NCBI RefSeq assembly: GCF_002309535.1
Contig: NZ_CP023275.1
Location: 930,001 to 994,000, forward strand
Length of the DNA stretch: 64,000 nucleotides
Direction: 5' to 3'
DNA from: Sulfurospirillum diekertiae
Lineage (GTDB): Bacteria; Campylobacterota; Campylobacteria; Campylobacterales; Sulfurospirillaceae
Shown piece by piece: positions 33,421-41,916 of this stretch (position 1 is its first letter; each line of letters begins with the position of its first letter). The notes under the pieces were generated by a model, which did no database searches, had not been told where the DNA came from, and saw only the letters and a program-made list of their open reading frames with translations. A program made the translations under genes and the position numbers.

Positions 33421-33717
33421 ATGAAAAAGGTAGCGTGTATGCTCATATCCGTAGCTGCAGTATCTCTGATGGCTGCAGATGGAGAAGCTATATACAAAAG
33501 TAAATGCTTTTCATGTCATGGTGACAAGGCTTCAAAAGCTGCATTAAACAAATCGCAAATTATTGCGGGGTGGGATGTCTCAAAAATTGTAGGTTCAGTC
33601 AATGGCTATAAAAATGGCGAAGGCGGTCCTATGAAAAATGTTATGAAACCCATCGCGACAGCATTAAGTGATGATGATTTGAAAGCAGTTGCAACAGCAA
33701 TAGCTTCTTATAAATAA
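33421..33717 (+). CDS. Small monoheme cytochrome c (c553-like)
   Basis: The 98-residue protein has a Sec signal and one heme site CFSCHGDKASKAALNKSQ (about 28-45), with Met in GGPMKNVMKPIA as the sixth ligand. Size and layout match cytochrome c553/c8 soluble carriers. Located 110 bases before the bc1 genes, it may carry electrons from the complex to NosZ or other terminal reductases. Confidence 0.8.
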   Translation: MKKVACMLISVAAVSLMAADGEAIYKSKCFSCHGDKASKAALNKSQIIAGWDVSKIVGSVNGYKNGEGGPMKNVMKPIATALSDDDLKAVATAIASYK

Positions 33718-33826
33718 TGATATCAATAAGGATTATAGCGATAGAAATATCGCAACAATCCTTCTGCGTGTTACATGAACTTGTATATAACTCTCAATTT
33801 TGAATACTACACGAAAGGAACAAAGA

Positions 33827-34333
33827 ATGGCTGTTGAGCAAAGCAGAAGAGACTTTATAGGCATGGCATTCGGCGGTTTTGCAGCGGCAGGTGGTGTAAT
33901 AGCCCTTGGCGCTATGAAAAAAACTTGGGATCCACTCCCAAGCGTACAATCTGCTGGATTCATCACCGTTGATCTCTCTCCGATGAAAGAGGGAGAAGTC
34001 CAAACGATCCAATGGAGGGGTAAACCGATTTTCATTTTGAAAAAAAGTGCGGATATGCCCAAAAATGAGAAACGGGACATCGTTGCAAGTGGTAGTACCT
34101 ATGCAGTGATGATAGGACTTTGTACCCACTTAGGCTGTATCCCTACATGGATGCCAGCATCCAAACAATTTAAGTGTGCCTGTCATGGTGGTGAGTTTGA
34201 TTCAAGCGGTGTCAACACTTTTGGACCACCTCCAAGACCAATGGACATTCCTCCTTTTAAAATAGATGGAGCGAAGCTTGTTCTTGGTGAAGAAGGACCA
34301 GAGTATAAAAAACTGGTAGCTAAGAAAGCGTAA
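33827..34333 (+). CDS. petA: Rieske iron-sulfur subunit of the cytochrome bc1 complex
   Basis: ATG 33827, with aaagga upstream, gives 168 residues starting with a Tat-type anchor (SRRDFIGMAFGGFAAAGG). The 2Fe-2S ligands are in CTHLGCIP (about 104-111) and CACHGGEFD (about 123-131). It is the first of three bc1 genes (petABC). The protein receives electrons from quinol and passes them to the cytochrome c subunit. Confidence 0.9.
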   Translation: MAVEQSRRDFIGMAFGGFAAAGGVIALGAMKKTWDPLPSVQSAGFITVDLSPMKEGEVQTIQWRGKPIFILKKSADMPKNEKRDIVASGSTYAVMIGLCTHLGCIPTWMPASKQFKCACHGGEFDSSGVNTFGPPPRPMDIPPFKIDGAKLVLGEEGPEYKKLVAKKA

Positions 34334-34344
34334 AGGAGACAAAC

Positions 34345-35610
34345 GTGGCAGAAATTAGAAAAGCGACAGGCTTTATCGATTGGCTCGATCAGCGATTAGC
34401 AGTGAATAAGTTCATCAAAGTGATGATGACAGAGTATTGGATTCCTAAAAACATCAACTTCCTTTGGGCAATGGGCGTTGTTTTAATGGTTCTTTTTATG
34501 GTTCTGATTGTTTCGGGAATCTTCCTTTTAATGTATTATAAACCCGACATTAAACTAGCATTTGATAGTGTGAACTATACGATTATGCAAGAGGTAGAGT
34601 ACGGCTGGTTATGGCGTCATATGCACGGTGTTGCAGCTTCTGCTATTTTCCTTGTGATTTACATTCACATGTTTACGGGTATCTATTACGGTTCATATAA
34701 AAAAGGTCGTGAGATTATCTGGCTTACGGGTATGGCACTTTTTGGTATGTTCTCCGCTGAAGCTTTTAGTGGATATATGCTTCCATGGGGACAAATGAGC
34801 TACTGGGCAGCGCAAGTTATTACCAACCTTTTTGGTGGTATTCCTGTTATTGGTGATGCTTTGGTTATTTGGATCAGAGGAGATTTCTTAGTGGCTGATG
34901 CGACATTGACACGTTTCTTCATGCTCCATGTTCTTCTACTCCCATTGGTTATTCTTTTACTCATTGCCGTTCACTTCTACTCTTTAAGAATGCCTCACGT
35001 CAATAACCAAGATTCTGAAGAGTTTAATTTTGATGTTGAATCTAAAAAATACCTTGATGGTAAAAAAGTTGAATCTAAAGTGGTTCCATTCTGGCCTGTA
35101 TTCCTCTCCAAAGATTTCTTTGTTGTAGGCGTTGCCCTTACCATCTTCTTCTACTTGGTCTGTTTCCATTTTGATTTTGCGATGGATCCTATTAACTTTG
35201 AGCCAGCTAACAATATGAAAACACCTCCTCATATCTACCCTGAGTGGTATTTCTTGTGGAGTTATGAAGTGCTTCGTGGTTTCTTCTTTGATATTGCAGG
35301 CGTTCCTGCCATGAAAATTGGTCTAGCCGCGTTTGGTTTTGCGAATGTGATCTTTATGCTTCTTCCATTCCTTGATAGGAATCCTATGCATACCGCACCA
35401 GCGCATAAGCGTCCTGCGTTTTTCATCTGGTTCTGGTTACTCTTAATTGACATGATTGTCCTTACGGTTTATGGAAAACTTCCTCCAACAGGAAACAATG
35501 CATGGGTTGGCTTTGGTGCAACCATTGTCTTTCTTGCCTTGTTTATTATTCTTCCGATTATCACGAAAATGGAAGCAAACTGTAAATGTACTAACGGAGG
35601 TTGCAAATGA
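34345..35610 (+). CDS. petB: Cytochrome b subunit of the bc1 complex
   Basis: The 421-residue protein begins at GTG 34345 (ggaga upstream) and has eight or more membrane helices, paired heme histidines (WLWRHMHGVAAS, YIHMFTG; FMLHVLLLP, IAVHFYSLRM), and the quinol-site motif PEWYFLWSYEVLR. The C-terminus has a short cysteine-rich tail (ANCKCTNGGCK), unusual for cytochrome b and possibly metal binding. The stop overlaps the start of petC (ATGA). Confidence 0.9.
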   Translation: MAEIRKATGFIDWLDQRLAVNKFIKVMMTEYWIPKNINFLWAMGVVLMVLFMVLIVSGIFLLMYYKPDIKLAFDSVNYTIMQEVEYGWLWRHMHGVAASAIFLVIYIHMFTGIYYGSYKKGREIIWLTGMALFGMFSAEAFSGYMLPWGQMSYWAAQVITNLFGGIPVIGDALVIWIRGDFLVADATLTRFFMLHVLLLPLVILLLIAVHFYSLRMPHVNNQDSEEFNFDVESKKYLDGKKVESKVVPFWPVFLSKDFFVVGVALTIFFYLVCFHFDFAMDPINFEPANNMKTPPHIYPEWYFLWSYEVLRGFFFDIAGVPAMKIGLAAFGFANVIFMLLPFLDRNPMHTAPAHKRPAFFIWFWLLLIDMIVLTVYGKLPPTGNNAWVGFGATIVFLALFIILPIITKMEANCKCTNGGCK

Positions 35611-36476
35611 GAGAGTTAAAAATATTAGCGATTGTAATCTTCTTTACCGCTGTTGTTTATTGGGGCGTTGAGCCATTCGCACATTCTCAAATGCATCCTC
35701 ATGTTGCTCCTGCAGATTTTGCATTTAAAGATCTTGGGGCATCAGAGAAAAAAGGTGATGCCACCAAAGGGGCTGAAACCTTCTTAAGTGCGGGATGTAC
35801 AGGATGTCATGGTATTAGTGCTTTAGGTATGCCTGCACCTATGGATAATGCAAGTGCTTCAGCAACGTTTGGTGTTGTACCACCTGATCTTAGCAGTGCC
35901 GGTGCGATCTATGATAAAAACTTCCTTGCAGCACTCATTAAAAATCCAACGAAGGCACTTAACGTTGAACATAAGTTCAATGAGACACGTCCTCATCCGA
36001 TGATCCAATTCTTTGGCTTGGGTGGAGACTTAGATCAAGAAGTCGCAGATATTGTTGCGTATCTTCAAAGTATCGCTCCTGTTGCTCCAATGGATGATAA
36101 AAAAGTCTTCACAGATGCATGCCAAAGATGCCATGATATGAAGTATGACAAAATCATGAGTACGACAGATAAAGATGCGTTAAAAGCGTATATGGGAACC
36201 ATCCCACCGGATCTTTCCATGATGATTCGCTCTAAAGGTGCTGAGTATCTTACAACCTTTATCAACAATCCACAAAAACAACTGGCTGGTACTTCTATGC
36301 CTCGCGTTGGATTGAGTGAAAAAGCACAAAACCAAGTGATTGCTTATATGGAAAAAGTGGGTGATAGTAAAAAAGCAGAAAGAGACAATCTTGGGTATAA
36401 ACTCATTGGTTATATGGCGCTCTTTACCTTACTCGCTTATCTTTGGAAAGTCAAAATCTGGAGAGAAGTTCACTAG
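35607..36476 (+). CDS. petC: Diheme cytochrome c subunit of the bc1 complex
   Basis: ATG 35607 overlaps the petB stop and gives 289 residues. An N-terminal helix is followed by two cytochrome c domains with heme sites GCTGCHGIS (about 67-75) and ACQRCHDMK (about 172-180), then a C-terminal membrane helix (LIGYMALFTLLAYLWKV). A diheme c subunit replaces monoheme c1 in Campylobacterota. Methionine ligands are likely in HPMIQFFG and TSMPRVGLS. Confidence 0.9.
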   Translation: MRELKILAIVIFFTAVVYWGVEPFAHSQMHPHVAPADFAFKDLGASEKKGDATKGAETFLSAGCTGCHGISALGMPAPMDNASASATFGVVPPDLSSAGAIYDKNFLAALIKNPTKALNVEHKFNETRPHPMIQFFGLGGDLDQEVADIVAYLQSIAPVAPMDDKKVFTDACQRCHDMKYDKIMSTTDKDALKAYMGTIPPDLSMMIRSKGAEYLTTFINNPQKQLAGTSMPRVGLSEKAQNQVIAYMEKVGDSKKAERDNLGYKLIGYMALFTLLAYLWKVKIWREVH

Positions 36477-36496
36477 AACTTTTTATTACATGTAAC

Positions 36497-36520
36497 GCCA
36501 CCTATTAAGGTGGCATTTTT
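36497..36520 (+). terminator. Rho-independent terminator after petC
   Basis: GCCACCT at 36497-36503 pairs with AGGTGGC at 36508-36514 over a four-base loop and is followed by atttttactt. One TTACATGTAA palindrome (36486-36495) lies between the petC stop and this hairpin; it is the only copy outside a gene. Confidence 0.8.
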
Positions 36521-36541
36521 ACTTGTTTAAGGAATGCTTTC

Positions 36542-36994
36542 ATGTCTACTAAAGCTAGTCCATACTTTTTAAATCTTAAAAGCGTATTCTGCGATAATAT
36601 GAATCAATATGCCTCTATAAAGCACTATACCGCAAATGAAGTGCTTTATCAACAAGGTGATGTGCCCTTTAACCTTTATATCTTTATTTCTGGACAGTTG
36701 AAAATATTGAACAAAACACAACAAATGATGCACTGTTCTGTTGGTGAATTTATAGGGGCACATGCTAATTTTGCCAATATTTGTTATCCTGAAACTGTCA
36801 AATTTCTTTCAGCTGGACAAATTTTAGTCATTCAATTTGATTATTTTAAAGAAAGAATAGTGCACTATCCAATACTTTTTGGAAAGATTATTGAAGGATT
36901 ACTTCAAAAACAAAAAATTATAACCAATATCTCTGATCAACAATTTTCACATGTCTTAATTAATTCATATCCTACTAAGAGTGGTCATCTTTGA
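36542..36994 (+). CDS. Cyclic nucleotide-binding-fold protein lacking a DNA-binding domain
   Basis: The 150-residue protein has the double-stranded beta-helix of the CNMP family (EVLYQQGDVPFNLYIFISGQLKI, about 35-57, then SVGEFIGAHANFANI) and a C-terminal helix, but stops before any helix-turn-helix would begin. It may be a sensor or anchor that acts through another protein. It starts 66 bases after petC, beyond the terminator. It lacks the clear phosphate-binding cassette of cAMP receptors, so ligand is unknown. Confidence 0.6.
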   Translation: MSTKASPYFLNLKSVFCDNMNQYASIKHYTANEVLYQQGDVPFNLYIFISGQLKILNKTQQMMHCSVGEFIGAHANFANICYPETVKFLSAGQILVIQFDYFKERIVHYPILFGKIIEGLLQKQKIITNISDQQFSHVLINSYPTKSGHL

Positions 36995-37153
36995 TGCCCT
37001 TATCTCTTTGTGAAAATTCTTCGTATAAGTGATTTTATGATCAAAAGTAGCGCAGAAAGAGATATGTATTTTTGAAGATTATAAGGTGATTTGTAAACTT
37101 GATATTACAAAATATGTGAAGGTAATATGAAACCTTACTAAAGGGAGTGAATA

Positions 37154-37363
37154 ATGGCTAGTTGCATACAACCCTCCAAGCCAAGGAAGAAAAGAGCAAG
37201 TGTTTTTGATGTCTATAAAGATCAAATTATTGAAATGTTAAGTTATAAAAGTAGTGTGCCTTTTATTGCAAAAGAAATTAATAGAGAAGGTAAAGTGAAT
37301 GTGAGCTCTGCTGGACTCATGGCTTATATTAAGCGAGAAAATTTGATGCCAACTGGAATATAA
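37154..37363 (+). CDS. Small helix-turn-helix-like protein
   Basis: The 69-residue basic protein (PSKPRKKRAS near the start) has a pattern fitting a helix-turn-helix: VYKDQIIEMLSYKSSVPFIA then a second helix and SSAGLMAYIKRE. This resembles small plasmid TraK/KfrB-type proteins that read along recognition helices. It follows an agggagtg ribosome site. The role is unknown; it could regulate neighbouring signalling genes or be left from an element. Confidence 0.5.
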   Translation: MASCIQPSKPRKKRASVFDVYKDQIIEMLSYKSSVPFIAKEINREGKVNVSSAGLMAYIKRENLMPTGI

Positions 37364-37455
37364 AAAAAGATATATAGTTAAGTAATAGTCTTGTTTTATG
37401 ATCCATCTATGCCTATATAGTCTAACTTAAAAATATTATTACAAAGAGGAAAGCT

Positions 37456-38667
37456 ATGTATAATTTTCAATTGTTATTGCATAATTATGCTTTTAATGAG
37501 AATGACGTACGTATTCTAAAAGAGCTTTCTCCTTTAGCTCGTACTAACGTTGATGATTTTTTGATCCTCTTTTATAAACGTATTTTTACATTTGAGCATG
37601 CTTCTCATTTCTTATCGAATGACACCATTATCCAACGTCATCGTAGAAAAATCAGAGCATGGTTTTTGAGGTTGTTTAATGGCATTTACGATGAAGCTTA
37701 CTTTGAGATGCTCCATCGAATCAGTCAAACACATGTACGTATTGCCTTACCAAACCATTATGTCAATGCAGCGTTGCATGTTGTGCGCTCTTTTTTACGA
37801 GAAATGCTCATTTCACATCAGCGTATTGATGCCTTAAAAAGTGTGGACAAGTTGATTGATATGCATATTGATGCACTGAGTGGAATTTATAATGCCACCG
37901 AACAAACAGATATTCTTAAAACGATTAAGACCATCCATCAGTCCCTTCATAAAGAGGGGAAAGGGGTTATTCCCTATGTTCAACCAATTTTTAATGCCCG
38001 CACTTTACAGCTAGATAAGTATGAATGTTTGATGCGAATTAAAGATATCAACGAAATCATCTTGCCGTTTAAATTTATTGAAATAGCTCAGAAAACAGGT
38101 CTTTATTGCGACCTTAGTCGATTGATGATGAGTAAAGTATTGGACTTTTTTTCAGAACGGGAAGAAGCATTTAATATTAACCTCAGTTTTGAAGATGTGA
38201 ATGAATATGTAACGAAAGATTTTTTAGAAAAACGATTAAGTACATTTACTAGACCAAGCCGCATTACCTTTGAAATTTTAGAATCTCAGTCTTTTGACAA
38301 TACAAAAGCACTCGAAGAATTTATTGTGATGGTGAGATCGTATGGGTGTCAGATCGCAATTGATGATTTTGGAACAGGGTTTTCCAATTTTGATCATATT
38401 TTATCTTTATCTCCCAATAGTTTAAAAATAGATGGTTCATTGATTAAAGATATTGACCATAATACGATGCACTATGATATTGTTGAAAATATTCACCAAT
38501 TAGCGCATAAATTGGGCATTGCGACAGTCGCTGAATATGTCCATTCCAAAGCCGTTTTACAGAAAGTCCAAGCTATCGGTATAGATTATGCGCAGGGGTT
38601 TTATTTGGGAATACCACAAGAAATAGGGACCATTACATGTAAAACTTCTAATGTAATTGAAAATTGA
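37456..38667 (+). CDS. Globin-coupled EAL-domain cyclic-di-GMP phosphodiesterase
   Basis: The 403-residue protein has an N-terminal globin-sensor domain (about 1-150; RAWFLRLFNGIYDEAYF and ISQTHVRIALPNHYV, the latter with the probable heme His) and a C-terminal EAL domain (about 170-395). All catalytic signatures are seen: ECLMRI in place of E-x-L-x-R, NLSFEDV, FEILES, AIDDFGTGFSNF, LKIDGSLI, TVAEYV and DYAQGFYLG. It should break down c-di-GMP in response to oxygen or another gas ligand. No GGDEF domain is present. Confidence 0.8.
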   Translation: MYNFQLLLHNYAFNENDVRILKELSPLARTNVDDFLILFYKRIFTFEHASHFLSNDTIIQRHRRKIRAWFLRLFNGIYDEAYFEMLHRISQTHVRIALPNHYVNAALHVVRSFLREMLISHQRIDALKSVDKLIDMHIDALSGIYNATEQTDILKTIKTIHQSLHKEGKGVIPYVQPIFNARTLQLDKYECLMRIKDINEIILPFKFIEIAQKTGLYCDLSRLMMSKVLDFFSEREEAFNINLSFEDVNEYVTKDFLEKRLSTFTRPSRITFEILESQSFDNTKALEEFIVMVRSYGCQIAIDDFGTGFSNFDHILSLSPNSLKIDGSLIKDIDHNTMHYDIVENIHQLAHKLGIATVAEYVHSKAVLQKVQAIGIDYAQGFYLGIPQEIGTITCKTSNVIEN

Positions 38668-38683
38668 TATGAAAGGTTGTTGA

Positions 38684-40285
38684 ATGTTAAAAACACTAAA
38701 ATCAAAAACACTTTTTACATTGTTTATCTCCATTGGAGGAACATTTATTCTTTTGTTTTCTTTTATATCAAATGATTATGAGAAGCTTGCAAAAAGCCAG
38801 TTTAAGGCATCTTCAACGATGCTATCATCTTCTATCTTCCAAACAATTAAAGGAAGTATGAGCTCTGGAGACCCACAATTGATTGCTAGTACAATTCAAG
38901 AGGCTTCCTCTATAGCTGGTGTGACGCAGCTTAAAGTCTATAAAAGTTCATCGGTTAAAGAGCTTTTTGCAAGCCCAAAGGATGAACCGATTCCTTTAAA
39001 ATTAGAGCCTCTTTTGGAACAACAAACGGAGATTTTTGAAGAATTTAACGAGAAAAATCAAGAATATATTCGTATTGCACTTCCTTTAAAAGCGGAAATA
39101 TCTTGTTTACGTTGCCATGCAAATGTCAAAGAAGGTGATGTATTAGGTGTGAGTGAGTTGATTATTTCAACACAAACATCCAAGGAAAATATTACCTATG
39201 CCAAAATGCGTATTGTTTTTTTTATGGCTTTAGCCGTAGCGCTTATTTTAGTAATCTTTTTACTATTTTTTAAAAAAGAGATTTTTGGTGTTATTGAAAA
39301 GCTTCGCATAATGGTTTATAACGTAGCCAAAGGTGATCGTGATTTGACAAGGCGCCTTGAAATAAAGCAGTATGATGAACTTGGCACGGTCTCCTCTCTT
39401 ATTAATGAGTTCTTATCTAAAATCCAAGAGACACTACATGCTGTTAAAAAAAGCTCTTCTTTGAATTTAGAATCCGCAGAAGAACTCACCCAAATTGCGG
39501 CATCACTTGTTGGAAAGATTGCCTCACAAATAGAAGCAATTGCGCATGTCCATAGCTCTATTATGGCAATACGTACAGAAACCAGTGAGTCCTATGCTCT
39601 CTCAAAAACCAGCTCGTTGAACCTCCAAGAGGCGAGGATGTCTTTAAATAAGTTATTTTTAGAGCTTGAGACCTCTGTTGGAAACATTCAAAAGGATAGT
39701 CAACATGAAAGAGAACTAGCCCTCAAAACCTCAGACCTTACCGCTCATGCTAAACAGATAAAAATTGTTTTAGAAGCGATTGAAGATATTGCATCGCAAA
39801 CAAATCTTCTCTCTCTAAATGCCGCCATCGAAGCAGCTCGTGCGGGAGAACATGGACGTGGCTTTGCTGTGGTAGCGGACGAAGTGCGAAAGCTGGCAGA
39901 AAAAACTCAGGCAAGCCTTGAAGAGATCAGCTCTGTTGTGCATGCAATAACCTCAGGAATTTTAGAGATTAGTAGTGAAATTCAAAAGAGTTCTGAAAAT
40001 GCAATTACGATTTCATCCAATTCCCAAGCATTGATTGATGAAGCTCGCAAGTCCGATGAAAAACTCTCTTTTGCAGTTCAGAATGCAGAAAAAACTATGC
40101 ATAAGAGTAGCCAAGCGATGCATCATATAGAAGGTTTGGTAGAAATAGCCCATACAATGGTAAATGTTGCTGAAGAGACCAAAGCAACTTCACTGATGTT
40201 TCAGTCCATTTCTCGCGAACAAGCTCAAAAAAGCAACCATCTAAAAACGATGCTCCAATCCTTTCGTACACAAAATGGTCACTAA
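38684..40285 (+). CDS. Methyl-accepting chemotaxis protein with periplasmic c-type heme site
   Basis: The 533-residue protein has helices at about 8-26 and 177-200, a periplasmic domain with a CxxCH heme motif ([17 protein letters not shown], about 144-160), HAMP, and a cytoplasmic signalling domain whose hairpin tip carries [20 protein letters not shown] (about 363-382). It is 16 bases after the globin-EAL gene. The heme suggests redox or gas sensing that steers motility. The periplasmic part resembles the DUF3365/heme-PAS class. Confidence 0.85.
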   Translation: MLKTLKSKTLFTLFISIGGTFILLFSFISNDYEKLAKSQFKASSTMLSSSIFQTIKGSMSSGDPQLIASTIQEASSIAGVTQLKVYKSSSVKELFASPKDEPIPLKLEPLLEQQTEIFEEFNEKNQEYIRIALPLKAEISCLRCHANVKEGDVLGVSELIISTQTSKENITYAKMRIVFFMALAVALILVIFLLFFKKEIFGVIEKLRIMVYNVAKGDRDLTRRLEIKQYDELGTVSSLINEFLSKIQETLHAVKKSSSLNLESAEELTQIAASLVGKIASQIEAIAHVHSSIMAIRTETSESYALSKTSSLNLQEARMSLNKLFLELETSVGNIQKDSQHERELALKTSDLTAHAKQIKIVLEAIEDIASQTNLLSLNAAIEAARAGEHGRGFAVVADEVRKLAEKTQASLEEISSVVHAITSGILEISSEIQKSSENAITISSNSQALIDEARKSDEKLSFAVQNAEKTMHKSSQAMHHIEGLVEIAHTMVNVAEETKATSLMFQSISREQAQKSNHLKTMLQSFRTQNGH

Positions 40286-40668
40286 TATTATTGATTATAT
40301 AATTGGCCCAATAAATTTCAAGTATCAGATAAAGTGCAAAATTATGAAAAGATTTTTAAGTTGAAGATCGTATTTTAGCCTTGAATTGAACTTGAGGTAA
40401 TAAAACTACACTTTGTTTGCTAGTCTCAAATTCCTAGTTAAACAAGAAGGCTTTTTGACATCGCCAAGTTTCAAAAAGCAGTTGATTGTCAAGTGAAGTG
40501 CACAGATAGCCATATAGTTTAAAAATATACCCACTTAAGCTTAGAGAATTTCCTAGGTTTAACGTAGGATGCCATTTGCTACCCTAATAGGCTAGTGATT
40601 TTTATCGAAAACCTCTTATGGCTTTGGTTGGGTATTACTCAAGATGAGTTTTCTGATGTAAGAGTTGA
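40286..40668. other. Intergenic region with no gene
   Basis: These 383 bases between the chemoreceptor and the Fic gene hold no supported reading frame. Bases 40487-40503 (TGTCAAGTGAAGTGCAC) match the terminal arm of the dispersed inverted-repeat element described at 46289-46390, followed by partly similar sequence to about 40550. The rest looks like decayed mobile DNA. Confidence 0.5.
40487..40550 (+). repeat. Partial copy (R1) of the short inverted-repeat element
   Basis: The left arm TGTCAAGTGAAGTGCAC and the following atagccatatagttta are similar to the left part of the copies at 46289 and 56251. A clear right arm is not seen, so this copy appears truncated or degenerate. Confidence 0.45.
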
Positions 40669-41271
40669 TTAATACGTTTGGTGATGCATGATTATCAGAT
40701 CTGAAAAATCACTCTGATCGGCTTTTTTGAGTGCTTGTATATAATCACTACGTTTTGGATTTTCTTTCGCCAATAAATCCTCTTGCCACTTAACAGGCAT
40801 AAGTCCATTTTGTCGTAAATAAATATTAGCAAGCATACGACTCCATCTACCATTCCCATTAGAAAAAGGATGAATGAAAACAGCTCGGTGATGAATGCGT
40901 GCAGCCATTTCATAATGATCATACGTTTTATGCTTGACCCAAAAGGCTAAATCATCCACTAACTTTTTAAGTTCCATTGGTACGAGATAAGCTTTGATAC
41001 CGATAGATAGCTCATTATGTCGAAGCTTTCCTGCCCAATCCCATACATTGCCAAACATCTCCTCATGGAGCTTTAACATCCAATCATAAGAGAATGGGGC
41101 TTCTTTTTTGGAAGGTGGTGCTGATAAATACTTTAGGGTTGCGATAGCAATATTCTCAGCCTCCTTGATATAAATATCGCTTAACATATAAGTCTTGTTC
41201 TTGGGGAGCTTTAATCCTGAGAGATCATGATAGGGTGTTGCATCATCAATGGGTTTTGTACTATCAATCAT
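40669..41271 (-). CDS. Fic-family protein (putative toxin)
   Basis: ATG 41271 overlaps the stop of the upstream HTH gene (TAATG) and gives 200 residues; a GTG at 41283 would add four. The Fic motif is IHPFSNGNGRWSRM (about 129-142), with Asn in the position usually held by Asp/Glu (HPFx[D/E]GNGR). A preceding FGNVWDWAGKLR and IHHRAVFIHPF fit the mobile-element-associated Fic group. Fic proteins transfer AMP or another nucleotide part to a target protein. The Asn may alter metal binding. Pairing with an HTH gene suggests a toxin-antitoxin module. Confidence 0.75.
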   Translation of the reverse strand: MIDSTKPIDDATPYHDLSGLKLPKNKTYMLSDIYIKEAENIAIATLKYLSAPPSKKEAPFSYDWMLKLHEEMFGNVWDWAGKLRHNELSIGIKAYLVPMELKKLVDDLAFWVKHKTYDHYEMAARIHHRAVFIHPFSNGNGRWSRMLANIYLRQNGLMPVKWQEDLLAKENPKRSDYIQALKKADQSDFSDLIIMHHQTY

Positions 41272-41651
41272 TAAGCTACCCACAATCTCTTTTTATATTC
41301 ACCGCTCAAAAATGCTTGTTCAAACCCAGCTATCATCTTTTCAACGATTTCTTTTTCTAACCCTTGCATTTCAAGTGCAGAGGTACTTTGAACCAGTGAT
41401 GCCATAAATTGGGCTTTTTGGTAGGCACGGTTTTTTTGTAGCTGTATGAGCGGAACAACTTCATTACCAGCAAAATCAAGCCCTAAGATATTGGTAATAC
41501 TTTCGACCGTACTTAGCTTGACATCATCACCTGCTAAGAAACGATTGAGTGTTCGCATACCTAAGTTACTAAGTTTTGAAAGATTTTCTAAACTAATTTT
41601 TAGTTGTTTGCGTCTTTGCTCAATTTTTGTGACTAATTGATTTCTCATCAT
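41271..41651 (-). CDS. HTH (XRE-like) protein, putative antitoxin of the Fic pair
   Basis: The 126-residue protein has an N-terminal helix-turn-helix (RKQLKISLENLSKLSNLGMRTLNRFLAGDD, about 14-43) and a helical C-terminal half that may contact the Fic protein. Its stop overlaps the Fic start. The AT-rich region upstream (41652-41700) contains the dyad-like atgccataaatggcat, a possible autoregulatory site at about 41673-41688. Confidence 0.65.
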   Translation of the reverse strand: MMRNQLVTKIEQRRKQLKISLENLSKLSNLGMRTLNRFLAGDDVKLSTVESITNILGLDFAGNEVVPLIQLQKNRAYQKAQFMASLVQSTSALEMQGLEKEIVEKMIAGFEQAFLSGEYKKRLWVA

Positions 41652-41672
41652 GATATATCCTTTATAAAATTA

Positions 41673-41688
41673 TGCCATAAATGGCATA
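41673..41688. promoter_or_regulatory. Palindrome upstream of the HTH-Fic genes
   Basis: ATGCCATAAATGGCAT: the arms ATGCCAT and ATGGCAT are perfect complements around two bases. It lies about 22 bases before the start of the HTH gene on the minus strand, where an autoregulating antitoxin usually binds. Confidence 0.5.
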
Positions 41689-41830
41689 ATAAATCAAAGT
41701 ATAAAGTCATTAAGAATAGAGGAGGGTGTCACCTAAAGTGTCACCAAAAATAAACAAATTAGTAGGCATTAGCGTTATTTGTCAGTGCTAAAATCCCCAT
41801 AAATACGATATTGTCAATTTTAAAGCTTTC

Positions 41831-41875
41831 CTCATAAGCCGGAGGTCGAGGGTTCGAGTCCCTCTCTTGACACCA
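41831..41875 (+). tRNA. 3' half of a CAT-anticodon tRNA gene (attachment-site remnant)
   Basis: The sequence matches the 3' half of a tRNA: anticodon loop CTCATAA (41831-41837, anticodon CAT), 3' anticodon stem GCCGG, variable AGGTC, T-arm GAGGG-TTCGAGT-CCCTC (41848-41864), acceptor strand TCTTGAC, discriminator A and CCA to 41875. The 5' half is missing: the bases before the loop (ctttc) cannot pair with GCCGG, and no acceptor or D-arm precedes. This is a typical att core left by integration in the anticodon loop. The tRNA is Met-type or Ile2-type; I cannot separate them. Confidence 0.8.
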
Positions 41876-41916
41876 CTTAAACCCCGATATTACAGACTTC
41901 CAAAGACTTTAAAACT

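Noticed and set aside
41800-41875. A complete tRNA gene
   Set aside because: Only the anticodon loop and 3' half are present; the bases before the loop do not pair with the anticodon stem, and no D-arm or acceptor 5' strand exists.
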